Counted from the first letter of the stretch, positions 35,139-43,874 are shown. The stretch is DNA of 64,000 bases from Vicingaceae bacterium (GCA_018402765.1 JAGYIE010000001.1:620001-684000); one strand, 5' to 3'. The notes: a model not told the origin generated them from the sequence alone. Program-made: numbers and translations.

Positions 35139-35480
35139 ATGAAAAAAATATTTTTGTTGTTCGGATTAGTTACCTTGATTGGAACAACTAACCTAAGCTC
35201 TGCTTCAACTTCGTTGGAGGAGATATCTGTAACTGTTGATTGTGATAAATGTAAAGATCACAAATGTGACAAATCGTGCGAAAAAGATGGCTGCACAGCA
35301 GAAAAATGCAAAAAAGCCTCTAAAGAAGGTACTTCTTCTGATTCAAAAAAAGCCTGTTCAAAATCTTGTTCGCATAAAGAAGCTGATGCCAATGCAAACG
35401 CCAAAAAGAAATCTTGTTGTAAGAAAGGGGCTGATTCATCTTGTTCCAAGAAAAAAGATACAACTTCTAGTGAAAAATAA
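35139..35480 (+). CDS. Small secreted Cys/Lys-rich protein, possibly metal binding
   Basis: 113 residues from the ATG at 35139; an upstream in-frame ATG at 35037 would put the signal peptide internally and is rejected. Signal peptide: KKIFLLFGLVTLIGTTNLSSA. The mature part is low-complexity, with Cys in CDKCKDHKCDKSC, DGCTAEKC, SKSC and KKSCCKK spaced by Lys, Ser and Asp. The pattern suggests metal binding, but it is not a known metallothionein. It is monocistronic, with its own terminator just after. Confidence 0.65.
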   Translation: MKKIFLLFGLVTLIGTTNLSSASTSLEEISVTVDCDKCKDHKCDKSCEKDGCTAEKCKKASKEGTSSDSKKACSKSCSHKEADANANAKKKSCCKKGADSSCSKKKDTTSSEK

Positions 35481-35498
35481 GAACTTATTTTCTAAATG

Positions 35499-35527
35499 AA
35501 ACGCTCTGTATTTACAGGGCGTTTTTA
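35499..35527 (+). terminator. Terminator after the Cys-rich gene
   Basis: Stem ACGCTCTGTA / TACAGGGCGT with one G-T wobble, followed by TTTTTATTT. Confidence 0.75.
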
Positions 35528-35858
35528 TTTAGATCAATTCCGCTCCCACAAACTTGCAATCCGTAGGTATATTTTTTGAGGACTTGAATCTTTTACTTAA
35601 TCAAGATTTAAAAACTTGATAAGTAAACAACCAAAAAAAGACTAGTATCTTAACGGAATAAAAGCTCTTTTCTCATACACTTATTTTTACGGAAAGTGAG
35701 TTCACGCTAACAAAAATCAATATACAGCCATGTCTTTTTAGTGTATAAAAGCCATCTTATATCATAACACTTGTTAAGTCTGCTATGTAATCTGATAGAT
35801 AATAGGAATAATTCGATAGAAATAACCTTACCTTCACCAAATAAAAAATATTTAACAT
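35528..35858. other. Non-coding interval before the prohibitin-like gene
   Basis: Contains a hairpin with arms TTTACTTAATCAAG (35592-35605) and CTTGATAAGTAAA (35614-35626), one bulged base, no T tail. No gene seen on either strand. The last part should hold the promoter of the 35859 gene, but no clear -7 box was found. Confidence 0.45.
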
Positions 35859-36695
35859 ATGGACACAAACGACATTAACAAGATTTTCTCAAAAGGACAA
35901 CTTAGAAACTTAATCATAATAGTTGCTGTATTATTCCTATTTTTTGTATTAAAACCTTGGGCTCAAGTAGATGCCGGACAGCGAGGTGTAGTACTTAATT
36001 TTGGTGCTGTTCAAGACATTGTATTGCAAGAGGGAATTCATTTTAGAATTCCAATTATGCAAGAAGTAAAAACAGTAGATGTCAGAATTCAAAAAGTAGT
36101 TACCGATGCGGCCTCCTCTTCGTCAGATCTTCAAGATGTAGACATGTCGGTTGCATTGAATTACAACATTATCCCTGATAAAGCTAACGTAGTTGTGCAA
36201 ACGATTAACTCTGATTATAAATCAACTATAATTGATCCGGCGGTACAAGAGGTGATGAAAGCAGTTTCTGCAAGATATACTGCTGAAGAACTAATTACAA
36301 AACGACCTGCTGTAAGCAGTGAGATGAAAGAAGCCCTCAGACTTCGGTTACTTGAATCAAATATCACAGTAACTGGTTTTTCAATTATCAACTTTAGTTT
36401 CTCTCAAACCTTTACTGATGCTATTGAAGCCAAGCAAACTGCAGAGCAAAATGCCTTAAAAGCCAAAAGAGATTTGGACAGAATAAAAGTAGAAGCAGAA
36501 CAAACCATAGCCGCAGCAACTGCAGAAGCTGAAGCGCTTAGGCTTCAAAAAATGAATATTTCTCCTGACTTAATTGAATTAAGAAAAATTGAAGCTGAAC
36601 TAAAAGCAATAGAAAAGTGGAACGGAGTTTTACCAGGTGTAACAGGTAGTGGAGCAATTCCATTTATTGGAGTTGGTGAACGTCTATCGAAATAA
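35859..36695 (+). CDS. SPFH/prohibitin-family membrane protein
   Basis: 278 residues. One membrane anchor (about 18-33), then an SPFH domain starting at VDAGQRGVVLNFGAVQD and running to about 190 (VSARYTAEELITKRPAVS). A coiled coil rich in Ala, Glu and Lys (about 195-250) follows, ending in the conserved GVLPGVTGSGAIPFIGVG type tail. By family it forms large ring assemblies in the membrane that organise lipids or restrain proteases. Monocistronic, with a strong terminator that lies inside the convergent DUF4442 gene. Confidence 0.88.
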   Translation: MDTNDINKIFSKGQLRNLIIIVAVLFLFFVLKPWAQVDAGQRGVVLNFGAVQDIVLQEGIHFRIPIMQEVKTVDVRIQKVVTDAASSSSDLQDVDMSVALNYNIIPDKANVVVQTINSDYKSTIIDPAVQEVMKAVSARYTAEELITKRPAVSSEMKEALRLRLLESNITVTGFSIINFSFSQTFTDAIEAKQTAEQNALKAKRDLDRIKVEAEQTIAAATAEAEALRLQKMNISPDLIELRKIEAELKAIEKWNGVLPGVTGSGAIPFIGVGERLSK

Positions 36696-36709
36696 GCTAT
36701 CAAAAATTA

Positions 36710-37270
36710 TTAATGTGAACGCTCTACCTTATTTGTAGAGCGTTTTTTTTGTTTTCTCCTTGCCAATTTCTCTTTATGGTATTCCTTCTCTGCCACATAA
36801 ATGGTCTTCTTAACATCACAATAAACGATCGTTTTATCCTTATTCGTTAATTGAGTCACTTTCATAAAATCGATTTCATTTGATTGGGCCACTTGCGCTT
36901 TAATCTGCGCTAGCTCATCCTGTGAAAATGTAAACGTTGCAAACAAGTCTTCCCGAGCAGGTCGCTTAAAATAAATTTCTGCCGACTTATCCCAAACTAC
37001 GTAATCGCCACCTATTAAGTTCATTAATTGAACCATTGGAATGGGATCTACAGCAGCAAACATACTTCCTCCAAAAATAGAACTCATGTAATTTCTATTC
37101 TTATAACTTATGGGCAACTTGATCGATATAGTAAATAAATCGTCAGAAACTGCTGTAATTCTAGCTGTACTTCTGCGGTACATGGGAGACCAATTATAGC
37201 CGTATTTAAAAAGTATGGGCAAGCCTAGGAATCGCTGTCCGATTTTCATTAGTTGTTTGTAGCTCAACAT
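36710..37270 (-). CDS. DUF4442 hot-dog-fold protein (thioesterase-like)
   Basis: 186 residues. Hot-dog pattern with SSIFGGSMFAAVDPIPMV on the central helix, followed by YVVWDKSAEIYFKRPARE. This fits DUF4442, whose relatives are acyl-CoA thioesterases; no activity is proven for this branch. The C-terminus is basic (ARRKQKKRSTNK) and encoded by the terminator hairpin of the neighbour. The N-terminal 84 codons and upstream DNA are repeated at 49598-49933, so this is the intact copy of a gene that was partly duplicated when the 12-kb island entered. Confidence 0.82.
   Translation of the reverse strand: MLSYKQLMKIGQRFLGLPILFKYGYNWSPMYRRSTARITAVSDDLFTISIKLPISYKNRNYMSSIFGGSMFAAVDPIPMVQLMNLIGGDYVVWDKSAEIYFKRPAREDLFATFTFSQDELAQIKAQVAQSNEIDFMKVTQLTNKDKTIVYCDVKKTIYVAEKEYHKEKLARRKQKKRSTNKVERSH
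36718..36750 (+). terminator. Terminator of the prohibitin-like gene, inside the DUF4442 coding end
   Basis: Ten-base perfect stem AACGCTCTAC / GTAGAGCGTT, loop CTTATTT, then a T run. It occupies about the last dozen codons of the convergent 36710 gene. Confidence 0.8.
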
Positions 37271-37353
37271 GAATTATTTTTTAGTTTAAATAATGACAAC
37301 TTATGACAATAACTGTTCAAAAAAGCCGCCAATCATAGCTTCATGATCAATAA
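37018..37353. repeat. 336-bp direct repeat bounding the 12-kb island, left copy
   Basis: Identical, as read, to 49598-49933. It contains the first 84 codons of the DUF4442 gene, the 30-base gap, and about the last 17-18 codons (with stop) of the M24 peptidase gene, both on the minus strand. Confidence 0.93.
37301..37353 (-). pseudogene. 3' fragment of the M24 peptidase gene
   Basis: Encodes only the C-terminus (IDHEAMIGGFFEQLLS) found complete at 49881-50561. It is the severed end at the left island border. Confidence 0.88.
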
Positions 37354-37505
37354 TTAGCTGAATGTTTTCTGTGAGGAATAAACGTATTACCTCATCTTCT
37401 TACAATACGTTTGTGATAGTATTGCTCAATTCCAAAAAGTTCAGATGTAAAACTACATTATAATTGGCAGTATGTTAGATATCTGCTTAATCTATGATCT
37501 TCATA

Positions 37506-37523
37506 AAGTTCAATTTTGAACTT
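37506..37523. promoter_or_regulatory. GTTCAA-N2-TTGAAC palindrome, copy a
   Basis: AAGTTCAA-TT-TTGAACTT, perfect eight-base arms, 89 bases before the 37613 gene. Related sites lie at 44797, 46879 and 46981, all inside the island. Confidence 0.45.
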
Positions 37524-37612
37524 ATCACCATCGTTTATTAACACCCAAATTAAATATTTTTACGAAGAAGATTATAAAAGCTAACCCATCCAACATAATA
37601 AACAATTTATAA

Positions 37613-38833
37613 ATGATAATATGTAATGAAGTTGTTTTTTGCCCCCCCCATATGTTTGGCACGAATCCGGGTTGGTGTCATGTAACTGTAGAGCAATATA
37701 AAAATGGCATTTGGGTAGACAAGTACACAGAAACACTTGATTATGATTCTACTGTTACCCTCGAAGAGATAAAAGATAAGGTTTACTACAAATATAAAGG
37801 TGATCATAATTACCGTCTTACAATAGCATCAGGAATATTAGAACGCACTGAAGACAATAAGGACCATATAGAATTTGTAAAGGATAGCATAGCAGAACTA
37901 AATCTACTAAAGGAAAAAATAGCGAAAATAAAAATTAACTTTCAAAAGGACCCTAATGAACCTATTTACAAATGCGACAATACTGGTTTAACCTTAGAAC
38001 AATATATCAATGAAGATGATGGTGAGTATTATTGGTATCTCAGAGGAATATGGTATAATAAAAAGATTCAATTTAATGAATCGAACATTCACTCTAACTC
38101 GGTTGAATTTTATCTGCGAAGTATTATAAACAATAAAATAGCTGAAACTATTTTACTTTGGGAAATGAAACTTTCAAACCCGGAAAATACAAGAATTGGC
38201 ATTTGGGAAAATGGTGCATTAAAAGATGAATTGTACTACTTTTCAATAAGCGGAATAGACTTTTCTTTCAGCAATTGGAAATTAGTTGATTATGATGATA
38301 AATTAAGTCTTGAGCAACAAATTAATGACCAACAATTACATAATGGCTATAATTTCATTACGATGCCTTATGACGAATTTAAAGCGGGGAATTACAATAG
38401 CATAGACCATGATTCAGATATTTTAACCTGTGAACATTTTCTATACATAGAAAACGGCAACTTTAAAAAAATGGGTTTACCTCTTAAGAGATTGAAGGGT
38501 GAATATGGTGAATTTAGTAGAGACGAATTAGATGATTTTCAACACCTAATAACAATTAAAAGTACACCATTCAAGTTTTATTCTTGGGATTCTATGGAAT
38601 GTGATATAGAACTTGAGGATAGAGTTATCATAGCAAAAGAAATAAGGTCAACCATTGAAGCAATAATGAAAGAAGAAGAGGTAACTGACAACGAATATTT
38701 CGATTTATTAAAGGCCATTTGGGGAAGTCGTGCTGCTGTTTTAAACAAACTTAATATGGATAATGAAAGTTTTGACAGTTTAAAGACGAAGTATATTACA
38801 CTAACTAATAATCTGTGGGATATTATAGAATAA
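37613..38833 (+). CDS. Hypothetical protein, island gene with a C8 tract near its start
   Basis: 406 residues, soluble, no family recognised. It is rich in Asp, Glu, Tyr and Asn; the C-terminal third is helical (IIAKEIRSTIEAIMKEEE). The first 13 codons include eight consecutive C at 37642-37649, just before an in-frame ATG at 37652, which is the other possible start (MFGTNPGW). A one-base slip in the tract would break or restore the upper reading frame. First of a run of three closely spaced genes (gaps of 8 and 1 bases). Confidence 0.6.
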   Translation: MIICNEVVFCPPHMFGTNPGWCHVTVEQYKNGIWVDKYTETLDYDSTVTLEEIKDKVYYKYKGDHNYRLTIASGILERTEDNKDHIEFVKDSIAELNLLKEKIAKIKINFQKDPNEPIYKCDNTGLTLEQYINEDDGEYYWYLRGIWYNKKIQFNESNIHSNSVEFYLRSIINNKIAETILLWEMKLSNPENTRIGIWENGALKDELYYFSISGIDFSFSNWKLVDYDDKLSLEQQINDQQLHNGYNFITMPYDEFKAGNYNSIDHDSDILTCEHFLYIENGNFKKMGLPLKRLKGEYGEFSRDELDDFQHLITIKSTPFKFYSWDSMECDIELEDRVIIAKEIRSTIEAIMKEEEVTDNEYFDLLKAIWGSRAAVLNKLNMDNESFDSLKTKYITLTNNLWDIIE

Positions 38834-38841
38834 TACAAACT

Positions 38842-39249
38842 ATGGGGAAAAAGAACGCAATTTTTCATTGCTTTTTATTGATGTTACTCGTATTTGCAAG
38901 TTGTAATTCTAACGAAGAGTTTAAAAGTATTTCAGCAAATGAGTGGAATGCAAACAGTCGTGATTTGAAAAATTTGAAAGCTAAACTTTTAAATAACTAT
39001 GAATTGGTAAAACAAGACTCAAATGCTGTCATTAATATATGTTACAACGAATACTTGATATACCACACTGAAAAGGCAAAGAAAATTATTGGGATGCGGC
39101 CCGGAAGCATAAAATCCTATTTAAAAAATGACTCAGATTTTATAAAAATAGCAGAAAAGCATAAGCTAAATTGGGATATGGTCAACCAATACATCTGCGT
39201 TAAAGATTCTACCAATAAGCAATTTATTATTAATTATAAAAAAAAGTAA
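38842..39249 (+). CDS. Predicted lipoprotein, unknown
   Basis: About 135 residues from the ATG at 38842 (an ATG at 38815 lies inside the previous gene). Lipobox LVFASC after a hydrophobic stretch. The mature part is hydrophilic, Asn/Lys-rich, with YHTEKAKKIIGMRPG. Next start codon is one base after its stop, so it is co-translated with the 39251 gene. Confidence 0.65.
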   Translation: MGKKNAIFHCFLLMLLVFASCNSNEEFKSISANEWNANSRDLKNLKAKLLNNYELVKQDSNAVINICYNEYLIYHTEKAKKIIGMRPGSIKSYLKNDSDFIKIAEKHKLNWDMVNQYICVKDSTNKQFIINYKKK

Positions 39250-39250
39250 G

Positions 39251-40069
39251 ATGAAAAAAACTGAATTTGAAAACATTTGGGATAAACATTTTAATGGAAT
39301 AGTTAATTCTACACCACCTAGTTATGGTGAATATTTGATTCACGAAAGAATGGTAGAAGATTATTTAGACATTTTTAGAGGTAAAAACACTAGATCTCAA
39401 GACTCGAGTATGCCCTACGTACACCCATTTTTTAATTCTGATGGAACATGTAAATTAGCTGAAATACCACTTATAAAATACGTTTTGGTAGGAGAAGCCA
39501 GGCCATTAGCTAAAGAAGTAAGATTACATTCATGTAATCCAATAGACGCCGACCTTAACAATACCTATGTGTATGACATACGACACTTAAAGTCAACTCC
39601 TTGGTTAAGTGCATTAGTTAAAGCATGGAAATGTAATGCATACAAGCCATGTACTGAAAATAAAATTGATGCATTGCTATGCTTAGCAAGTAAAGGAGTA
39701 TTGCTGCTTGATTTGTTCCCCTATGCTATAAAGTATAGCTCACCTATTAGGGAAAAACTCAATAAAAGTGGAACAACTAAATTTTTCTGGTTAGCACTTG
39801 AAAATAAAATTAATAGTTTAAGAAATCAACTAAGTGAGGGTTGGGACCTTAGCTTTGTAACTCCGTTTAAAGTTTCAGATTTTATACTCACAAATGCAGC
39901 CGATTTTAAGCCCTTAAAGATTATAGTGCCAGGAGCTCATTCGTTTAGAATGCGGGAAATCTGCACTAAATATGCAAGTAAAAGAGCCGGTAAAAGCACC
40001 TTCAAAAAACAAACTATTAATAGGTCCTACCTTTCTCCAAGTGCCGAAATAATTGCGAGTTCATTTTAA
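39251..40069 (+). CDS. Hypothetical protein, faint resemblance to uracil-DNA glycosylase fold
   Basis: 272 residues, no signal peptide. Strand-like IKYVLVGEARPLAKEV, then GVLLLDLFPYAI, and later KIIVPGAHSF recall the order of UDG-superfamily motifs (GExPG-like loop, a hydrophobic strand with LxLFP, a late H-S loop). The key residues do not match well, so this is only a lead. It follows a lipoprotein gene by one base and is followed by two small genes. Confidence 0.5.
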   Translation: MKKTEFENIWDKHFNGIVNSTPPSYGEYLIHERMVEDYLDIFRGKNTRSQDSSMPYVHPFFNSDGTCKLAEIPLIKYVLVGEARPLAKEVRLHSCNPIDADLNNTYVYDIRHLKSTPWLSALVKAWKCNAYKPCTENKIDALLCLASKGVLLLDLFPYAIKYSSPIREKLNKSGTTKFFWLALENKINSLRNQLSEGWDLSFVTPFKVSDFILTNAADFKPLKIIVPGAHSFRMREICTKYASKRAGKSTFKKQTINRSYLSPSAEIIASSF

Positions 40070-40117
40070 ATTATAACATTATTTTCAAACATTACAGAAT
40101 AAATTAGTTTTTGATCT

Positions 40118-40345
40118 ATGTTTACCACAAATGATTGTATTGATTACATGGTTAATAAATTACCCCAATTTAAAGAAGTAATAAAACCAATGTTAGACGC
40201 GTTAGAAGCTAATTTTGAATCGATTCATGAGCTTGAATTAGTAAATGAAGAAATGTTTATTAGAAATTACCTAGAAAAGCATTTTAATATTTATGAAATT
40301 GAAATTCAACAAACTATTATCGATACCTATTACAACTATTTTTAA
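40118..40345 (+). CDS. Small acidic hypothetical protein
   Basis: 75 residues, strongly acidic, helical (FKEVIKPMLDALEANFESIH, LELVNEEMFIRNYL). 48 bases after the previous gene on the same strand. No family recognised. Size and charge would fit an antitoxin or inhibitor, but nothing proves it. Confidence 0.45.
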   Translation: MFTTNDCIDYMVNKLPQFKEVIKPMLDALEANFESIHELELVNEEMFIRNYLEKHFNIYEIEIQQTIIDTYYNYF

Positions 40346-40367
40346 TATAATTTTTTAAAACCGCAAC

Positions 40368-40652
40368 ATGAAAAAAATGATAGAAGAAGTTAGAAAATGT
40401 TCGTCACCAGGAAGAGATCAATTTGATAGAACATATCCTGTTAAGTTAACCTTGAAAAATGGAAAAGTAGTCTATGGACACTTTAAATCTAGAATAGTAA
40501 ATTCAAATGAGATAACTAATATTCATTTCGTTTTGATAGAAGATATTGAGGCATGGAAAAGAAATGAACCTCTTGAATTGAACGATAGAAGAAATGTATA
40601 TTTCGAAAATCTAGATGAAATAGAAGCCATCACTAATGTCAAAAATTATTAA
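40368..40652 (+). CDS. Small hypothetical protein
   Basis: 94 residues. Its middle (YPVKLTLKNGKVVYGHFKSR) looks like small beta-barrel strands, the kind seen in Sm-like or SH3-like folds. 22 bases after the 40118 gene. No family recognised. Confidence 0.45.
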   Translation: MKKMIEEVRKCSSPGRDQFDRTYPVKLTLKNGKVVYGHFKSRIVNSNEITNIHFVLIEDIEAWKRNEPLELNDRRNVYFENLDEIEAITNVKNY

Positions 40653-40881
40653 ATCTGTTAATAAAGAATTCTTTCGGAGAATAATAAATCTTGGATTAAC
40701 AGTTCATAAATTGCTTTAATTAGCCGTAATCATTTTTTTGATTTCCAAAAAAAGGAATAAACCTTAAAGTGCAATGATTTGTAAATAATATATTAGATAG
40801 CACAAAAAAAGTTTTAATAGGTAAAATACCATCCACTGTGAATTTTTATATTAAAATAAATAATCAATAAATTAGAATTAC

Positions 40882-41373
40882 ATGAACATGACAAAATTTA
40901 AACTTTTGATTTTAGGAATTATTTTTTGTATTAACTCTAATGCTCAAGACACTACTAGAACTCAAGAATTAAATTTAAAGCAAAAAGCAGAATTATTTAT
41001 TTCAAGAGATTTGGCCGATGTAGATTCCTATAATTACGGAATAACTCCGATTCAATTGGATTCAATTTCATTTTATAGTATTTATAATTTATTTCTGAAA
41101 AACACCAATTTAAAGTTTACAGAAGTCACTTGTACCGTTCCGGGAGGAGATTTTACATCTATTACAGAAGAAGTTTATAGGAGCGATGATGAAATAGAAG
41201 AAGAAATTCTAGCGTACAATGATGTAAGCTATGAAAGTGCAACATACAGATGGACTGCTGAATTTATGGACAATTCAAGCATGGCAAAGTTTATTTATTA
41301 CTATCTTGGGGTTTCTTCAGAGAATTACCCTAAAATTCATGTAATTATGGGGAGTGATTTGTCTGAATTTTAG
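40882..41373 (+). CDS. Secreted hypothetical protein
   Basis: 163 residues with signal peptide (FKLLILGIIFCINSNAQ); the second Met (codon 3) is an equal start candidate. Mature part is acidic with YRSDDEIEEEILAYNDVSYE. Possibly periplasmic. No family recognised. It stands alone after a 229-base gap. Confidence 0.55.
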   Translation: MNMTKFKLLILGIIFCINSNAQDTTRTQELNLKQKAELFISRDLADVDSYNYGITPIQLDSISFYSIYNLFLKNTNLKFTEVTCTVPGGDFTSITEEVYRSDDEIEEEILAYNDVSYESATYRWTAEFMDNSSMAKFIYYYLGVSSENYPKIHVIMGSDLSEF

Positions 41374-41408
41374 TGGTGCGATTGAGATCCCATATAATCT
41401 CAGAGAAA

Positions 41409-42041
41409 CTATAAATCTAGGAAATGAATTAATAGTTGATCTAATGCCATAGGGTGTGGTAAAATGAATTCATAGTCCATTAATGAATGCTCTAAATAAT
41501 CGGGAGCTTGATTAACCAATTCTTCTAACTCTTCAAATTCTCTGTGATACGAACTACCTTTTTTTGTTGAAAAAGAGGAAGCTGACAAGCTCATTATCTC
41601 AATAACTATTCCTGAGCTACTCGTATTCATTAAATTTTCTAATTCACGAAATCTACTGTTGATTTGTTGAAATTCATAAGAGTTATTAATTCTTAACTTA
41701 TCATATAGAGATTTTGCCATCGAAATTGTTTCTGACCCTAAACTGTTCTGAAGAGCATATTTTTTAGCTCTTTCAAATGATGGAGTGATAAACACATTTA
41801 CATGCTTATGCGACTCCATTTCTTCACTAAAACCTTGAGCTAATGAAAAAATACTTTGTGCTTTAGTCCAATCTGTGCATTTTTCATTAAGCTCTTTTTT
41901 GCAAAGAGTAGTCAACTCTTTCAAAAAAGGAATTACATTTAATTTGTTGAGCAAATTTACACCTCCCAATCCATGTGATTTAATAGACGGAAGAAATACA
42001 CTAGAAGTGCCGTGATACATTGGAATATTGAACTCTTTCAT
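41409..42041 (-). CDS. ADP-ribosyltransferase-like protein (PARP/H-Y-E type pattern)
   Basis: 210 residues. The start MYHGTSSVFLPSIKSHGLGG is the usual first block of ART-fold enzymes (His10 in YHGT binds NAD). FITPSFERAKKYAL supplies the second block with Tyr95, and Glu191 in MDYEFILPHP stands where the catalytic Glu would be. The triad order H-Y-E fits the PARP-like class. The target could be protein, DNA or RNA. The gene upstream on the same strand (42083) ends 41 bases before this start and is the natural candidate for an immunity or antitoxin partner. Activity is inferred only. Confidence 0.55.
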   Translation of the reverse strand: MKEFNIPMYHGTSSVFLPSIKSHGLGGVNLLNKLNVIPFLKELTTLCKKELNEKCTDWTKAQSIFSLAQGFSEEMESHKHVNVFITPSFERAKKYALQNSLGSETISMAKSLYDKLRINNSYEFQQINSRFRELENLMNTSSSGIVIEIMSLSASSFSTKKGSSYHREFEELEELVNQAPDYLEHSLMDYEFILPHPMALDQLLIHFLDL

Positions 42042-42082
42042 GATTTTTTGTTGAGAAAAATATAGATCTACTTATGACATTA

Positions 42083-42556
42083 TCAGTACGTAATAATTTC
42101 ATTGTATAACCCACTTAAAAATCGCTTTTCCTCATTTTTATGAGTCCAGCTAATTCTGGTGCTTTTAAATAAGTCTGGTCTATTTATTGGAATATATTTT
42201 ATCCGTGAAATGTTTTTATTTTCTGAAGATAAGGCTAGCACTGTTTTGTCATTTTTAGTGATAAAATCATACCAATCCTCTTCATTTGTAAAATTCGTTT
42301 TAAATAAATCCTCATACCACTCGTCACGGTTGTTTAAATGTGCGCGTTGTATTGGTAAACCCTTTTTAGTAACCTTACTTTTTTTATCAAATCCATTATC
42401 TTTAAAGAGTTGCAAAGCTTTTGGCGTAATACCGATAACATTCCACGGGTTTGGCGTTGCTTCAAGTAATTCTTTTAGAATTTTCTTCTTTATTTTTAAA
42501 GGGGAGTTAAAGTTTTTAAGGAGTTTAAAATCCTCATATATTTTTTCAATATTCAT
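42083..42556 (-). CDS. Hypothetical protein, putative partner of the ART-like protein
   Basis: 157 residues, basic, soluble. Contains WNVIGITPKALQLFKDNGF and KGLPIQRAHLNNRDEWYEDL, the latter with a His-x-Asn-x-x-Asp-x-Trp cluster. I do not recognise the family. It is first in the two-gene minus-strand unit with 41409. It could equally be the toxin, a DNA-binding repressor, or a nuclease-like protein. Confidence 0.5.
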   Translation of the reverse strand: MNIEKIYEDFKLLKNFNSPLKIKKKILKELLEATPNPWNVIGITPKALQLFKDNGFDKKSKVTKKGLPIQRAHLNNRDEWYEDLFKTNFTNEEDWYDFITKNDKTVLALSSENKNISRIKYIPINRPDLFKSTRISWTHKNEEKRFLSGLYNEIITY

Positions 42557-42796
42557 TTTGTTGTAATATTTGCTCGATATTAATTAAAGTTACACTATTA
42601 GATTACAATTTTAAGGTAAAGCATTTATATATATACACCATCTTTGAGAGAACTTAGGTGCTGCTTTTTGTATCTTACTAACTACTATGACTTTGTCTAT
42701 TTCTATACACACAGAGTTTTATTAAGGTGGGTTCTAAAAATAAGGTTTATCAATTTTATTAAAAAAATACTTACATACTTACAGCAACTTTTTGAA

Positions 42797-43459
42797 TTAT
42801 TTAAGTTGAGTTGGTCTAAATAGTAAGTCCAACAATTTAGGACCCGAAAATACTTGAACTTGATTACTTTCGTATGTTGAAAAATGAATAAAGCTTCCCA
42901 TTCCTATTCTCTTAAACTTAGCGTTTAGAATGTTTCTTCTGTGTCCTGAACTATTCATCCATCCATTAAATGTCTCTAATGCATTTGATTTTCCATAATA
43001 ACAATTCTCTCCACTATAGAGCCCGGGAATAAGCGTGTTAAAATTTCCAAACAAGAGTAATCGTTCATTAAAAAAATGATGACCTTCAGTAGCTTTGATT
43101 CCTGAAACAAGCGCATGACTTGCAGCAGAAAGAGTCAATAGAAATGATGGTCTAAGCAGTGATGGCTCATTTTTATAATTAACTTTAAATTGACGGTAGT
43201 TTACTCCATATCTAATTGATATATATTTTTTAAGTAACTGTTGGTTCCTTCTGCTCAAGTTACAAAGTCGTATTATTTCCTTTTGCTTTGGCGTTAAATA
43301 GGGTGCAATAATTGCCGTATTGCTTTTAAATAATTCTTTTTTTTCATCTTTTGTAAATTGACTATTGGGAAGGTAAATTGAACAAGAAAAATGAAATAGA
43401 GCTATTAACATACAACTTAATACAAGCTTTTTATTGCCATTTTTTCGAATAGTTTGCAT
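42797..43459 (-). CDS. CAP-domain (SCP/PR1-like) lipoprotein
   Basis: 220 residues. Lipobox-like HFSC (Cys26) after a hydrophobic run. The CAP domain occupies about 80-210: LLTLSAASHALV, then GENCYYGKSNALETFNGWMN and SGHRRNILNAKFKRIGMG, the standard CAP block. CAP proteins are extracellular, and some bind lipids or cell-wall material; function here is unknown. It is a single minus-strand gene. Confidence 0.8.
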   Translation of the reverse strand: MQTIRKNGNKKLVLSCMLIALFHFSCSIYLPNSQFTKDEKKELFKSNTAIIAPYLTPKQKEIIRLCNLSRRNQQLLKKYISIRYGVNYRQFKVNYKNEPSLLRPSFLLTLSAASHALVSGIKATEGHHFFNERLLLFGNFNTLIPGLYSGENCYYGKSNALETFNGWMNSSGHRRNILNAKFKRIGMGSFIHFSTYESNQVQVFSGPKLLDLLFRPTQLK

Positions 43460-43641
43460 GCTTTTTTTCTAAATCTAATTTTTGTGAAATTATAATCGGT
43501 TTACGGCTAAGAATTTTTGGCTTATAAAGGTTCTTACTTGTCCACTAGTGACCAATTTAGCCAAGAAGAACGAAACTTGCATAAACTACTTACAGCCCTA
43601 TGTTTTTTTAGGTGTTGTTATGGGCCGGTTTTCTCTCCTAG

Positions 43642-43839
43642 TCAAAACATCATTCCGGGATTCTTATCCCAAGCGTCTAAAAGTTTTCCGCCACATTCAC
43701 AACCTTTTTCCTTACAAGTACGACATAAAGTTATTTGTTTTTTACATTTAGAGCATTCAACATTTGTAGATTGAACAGTGTCCAAAGGTCCAAATTCAGA
43801 TCTGCATTTTTTACATTTTCCTGATTGTACTGTAAGCAT
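43642..43839 (-). CDS. Small zinc-ribbon-like protein
   Basis: 65 residues from the second Met (position 43839); the upstream Met at 43875 lies in a decayed region. Eight Cys in CKKC, CSKC, CRTC and CEC (9, 12, 29, 32, 39, 42, 47, 49), enough for two zinc sites. Could be a DNA, RNA or protein-binding knuckle. Neighbouring upstream DNA looks like a broken gene. Confidence 0.5.
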   Translation of the reverse strand: MLTVQSGKCKKCRSEFGPLDTVQSTNVECSKCKKQITLCRTCKEKGCECGGKLLDAWDKNPGMMF

Positions 43840-43874
43840 AATATTTTGAGATTTAATTTTTAGTCTAACCGCCA

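Noticed and set aside
35592-35626. Hairpin as a terminator or riboswitch
   Set aside because: No T tail, one bulge, no known riboswitch pattern.
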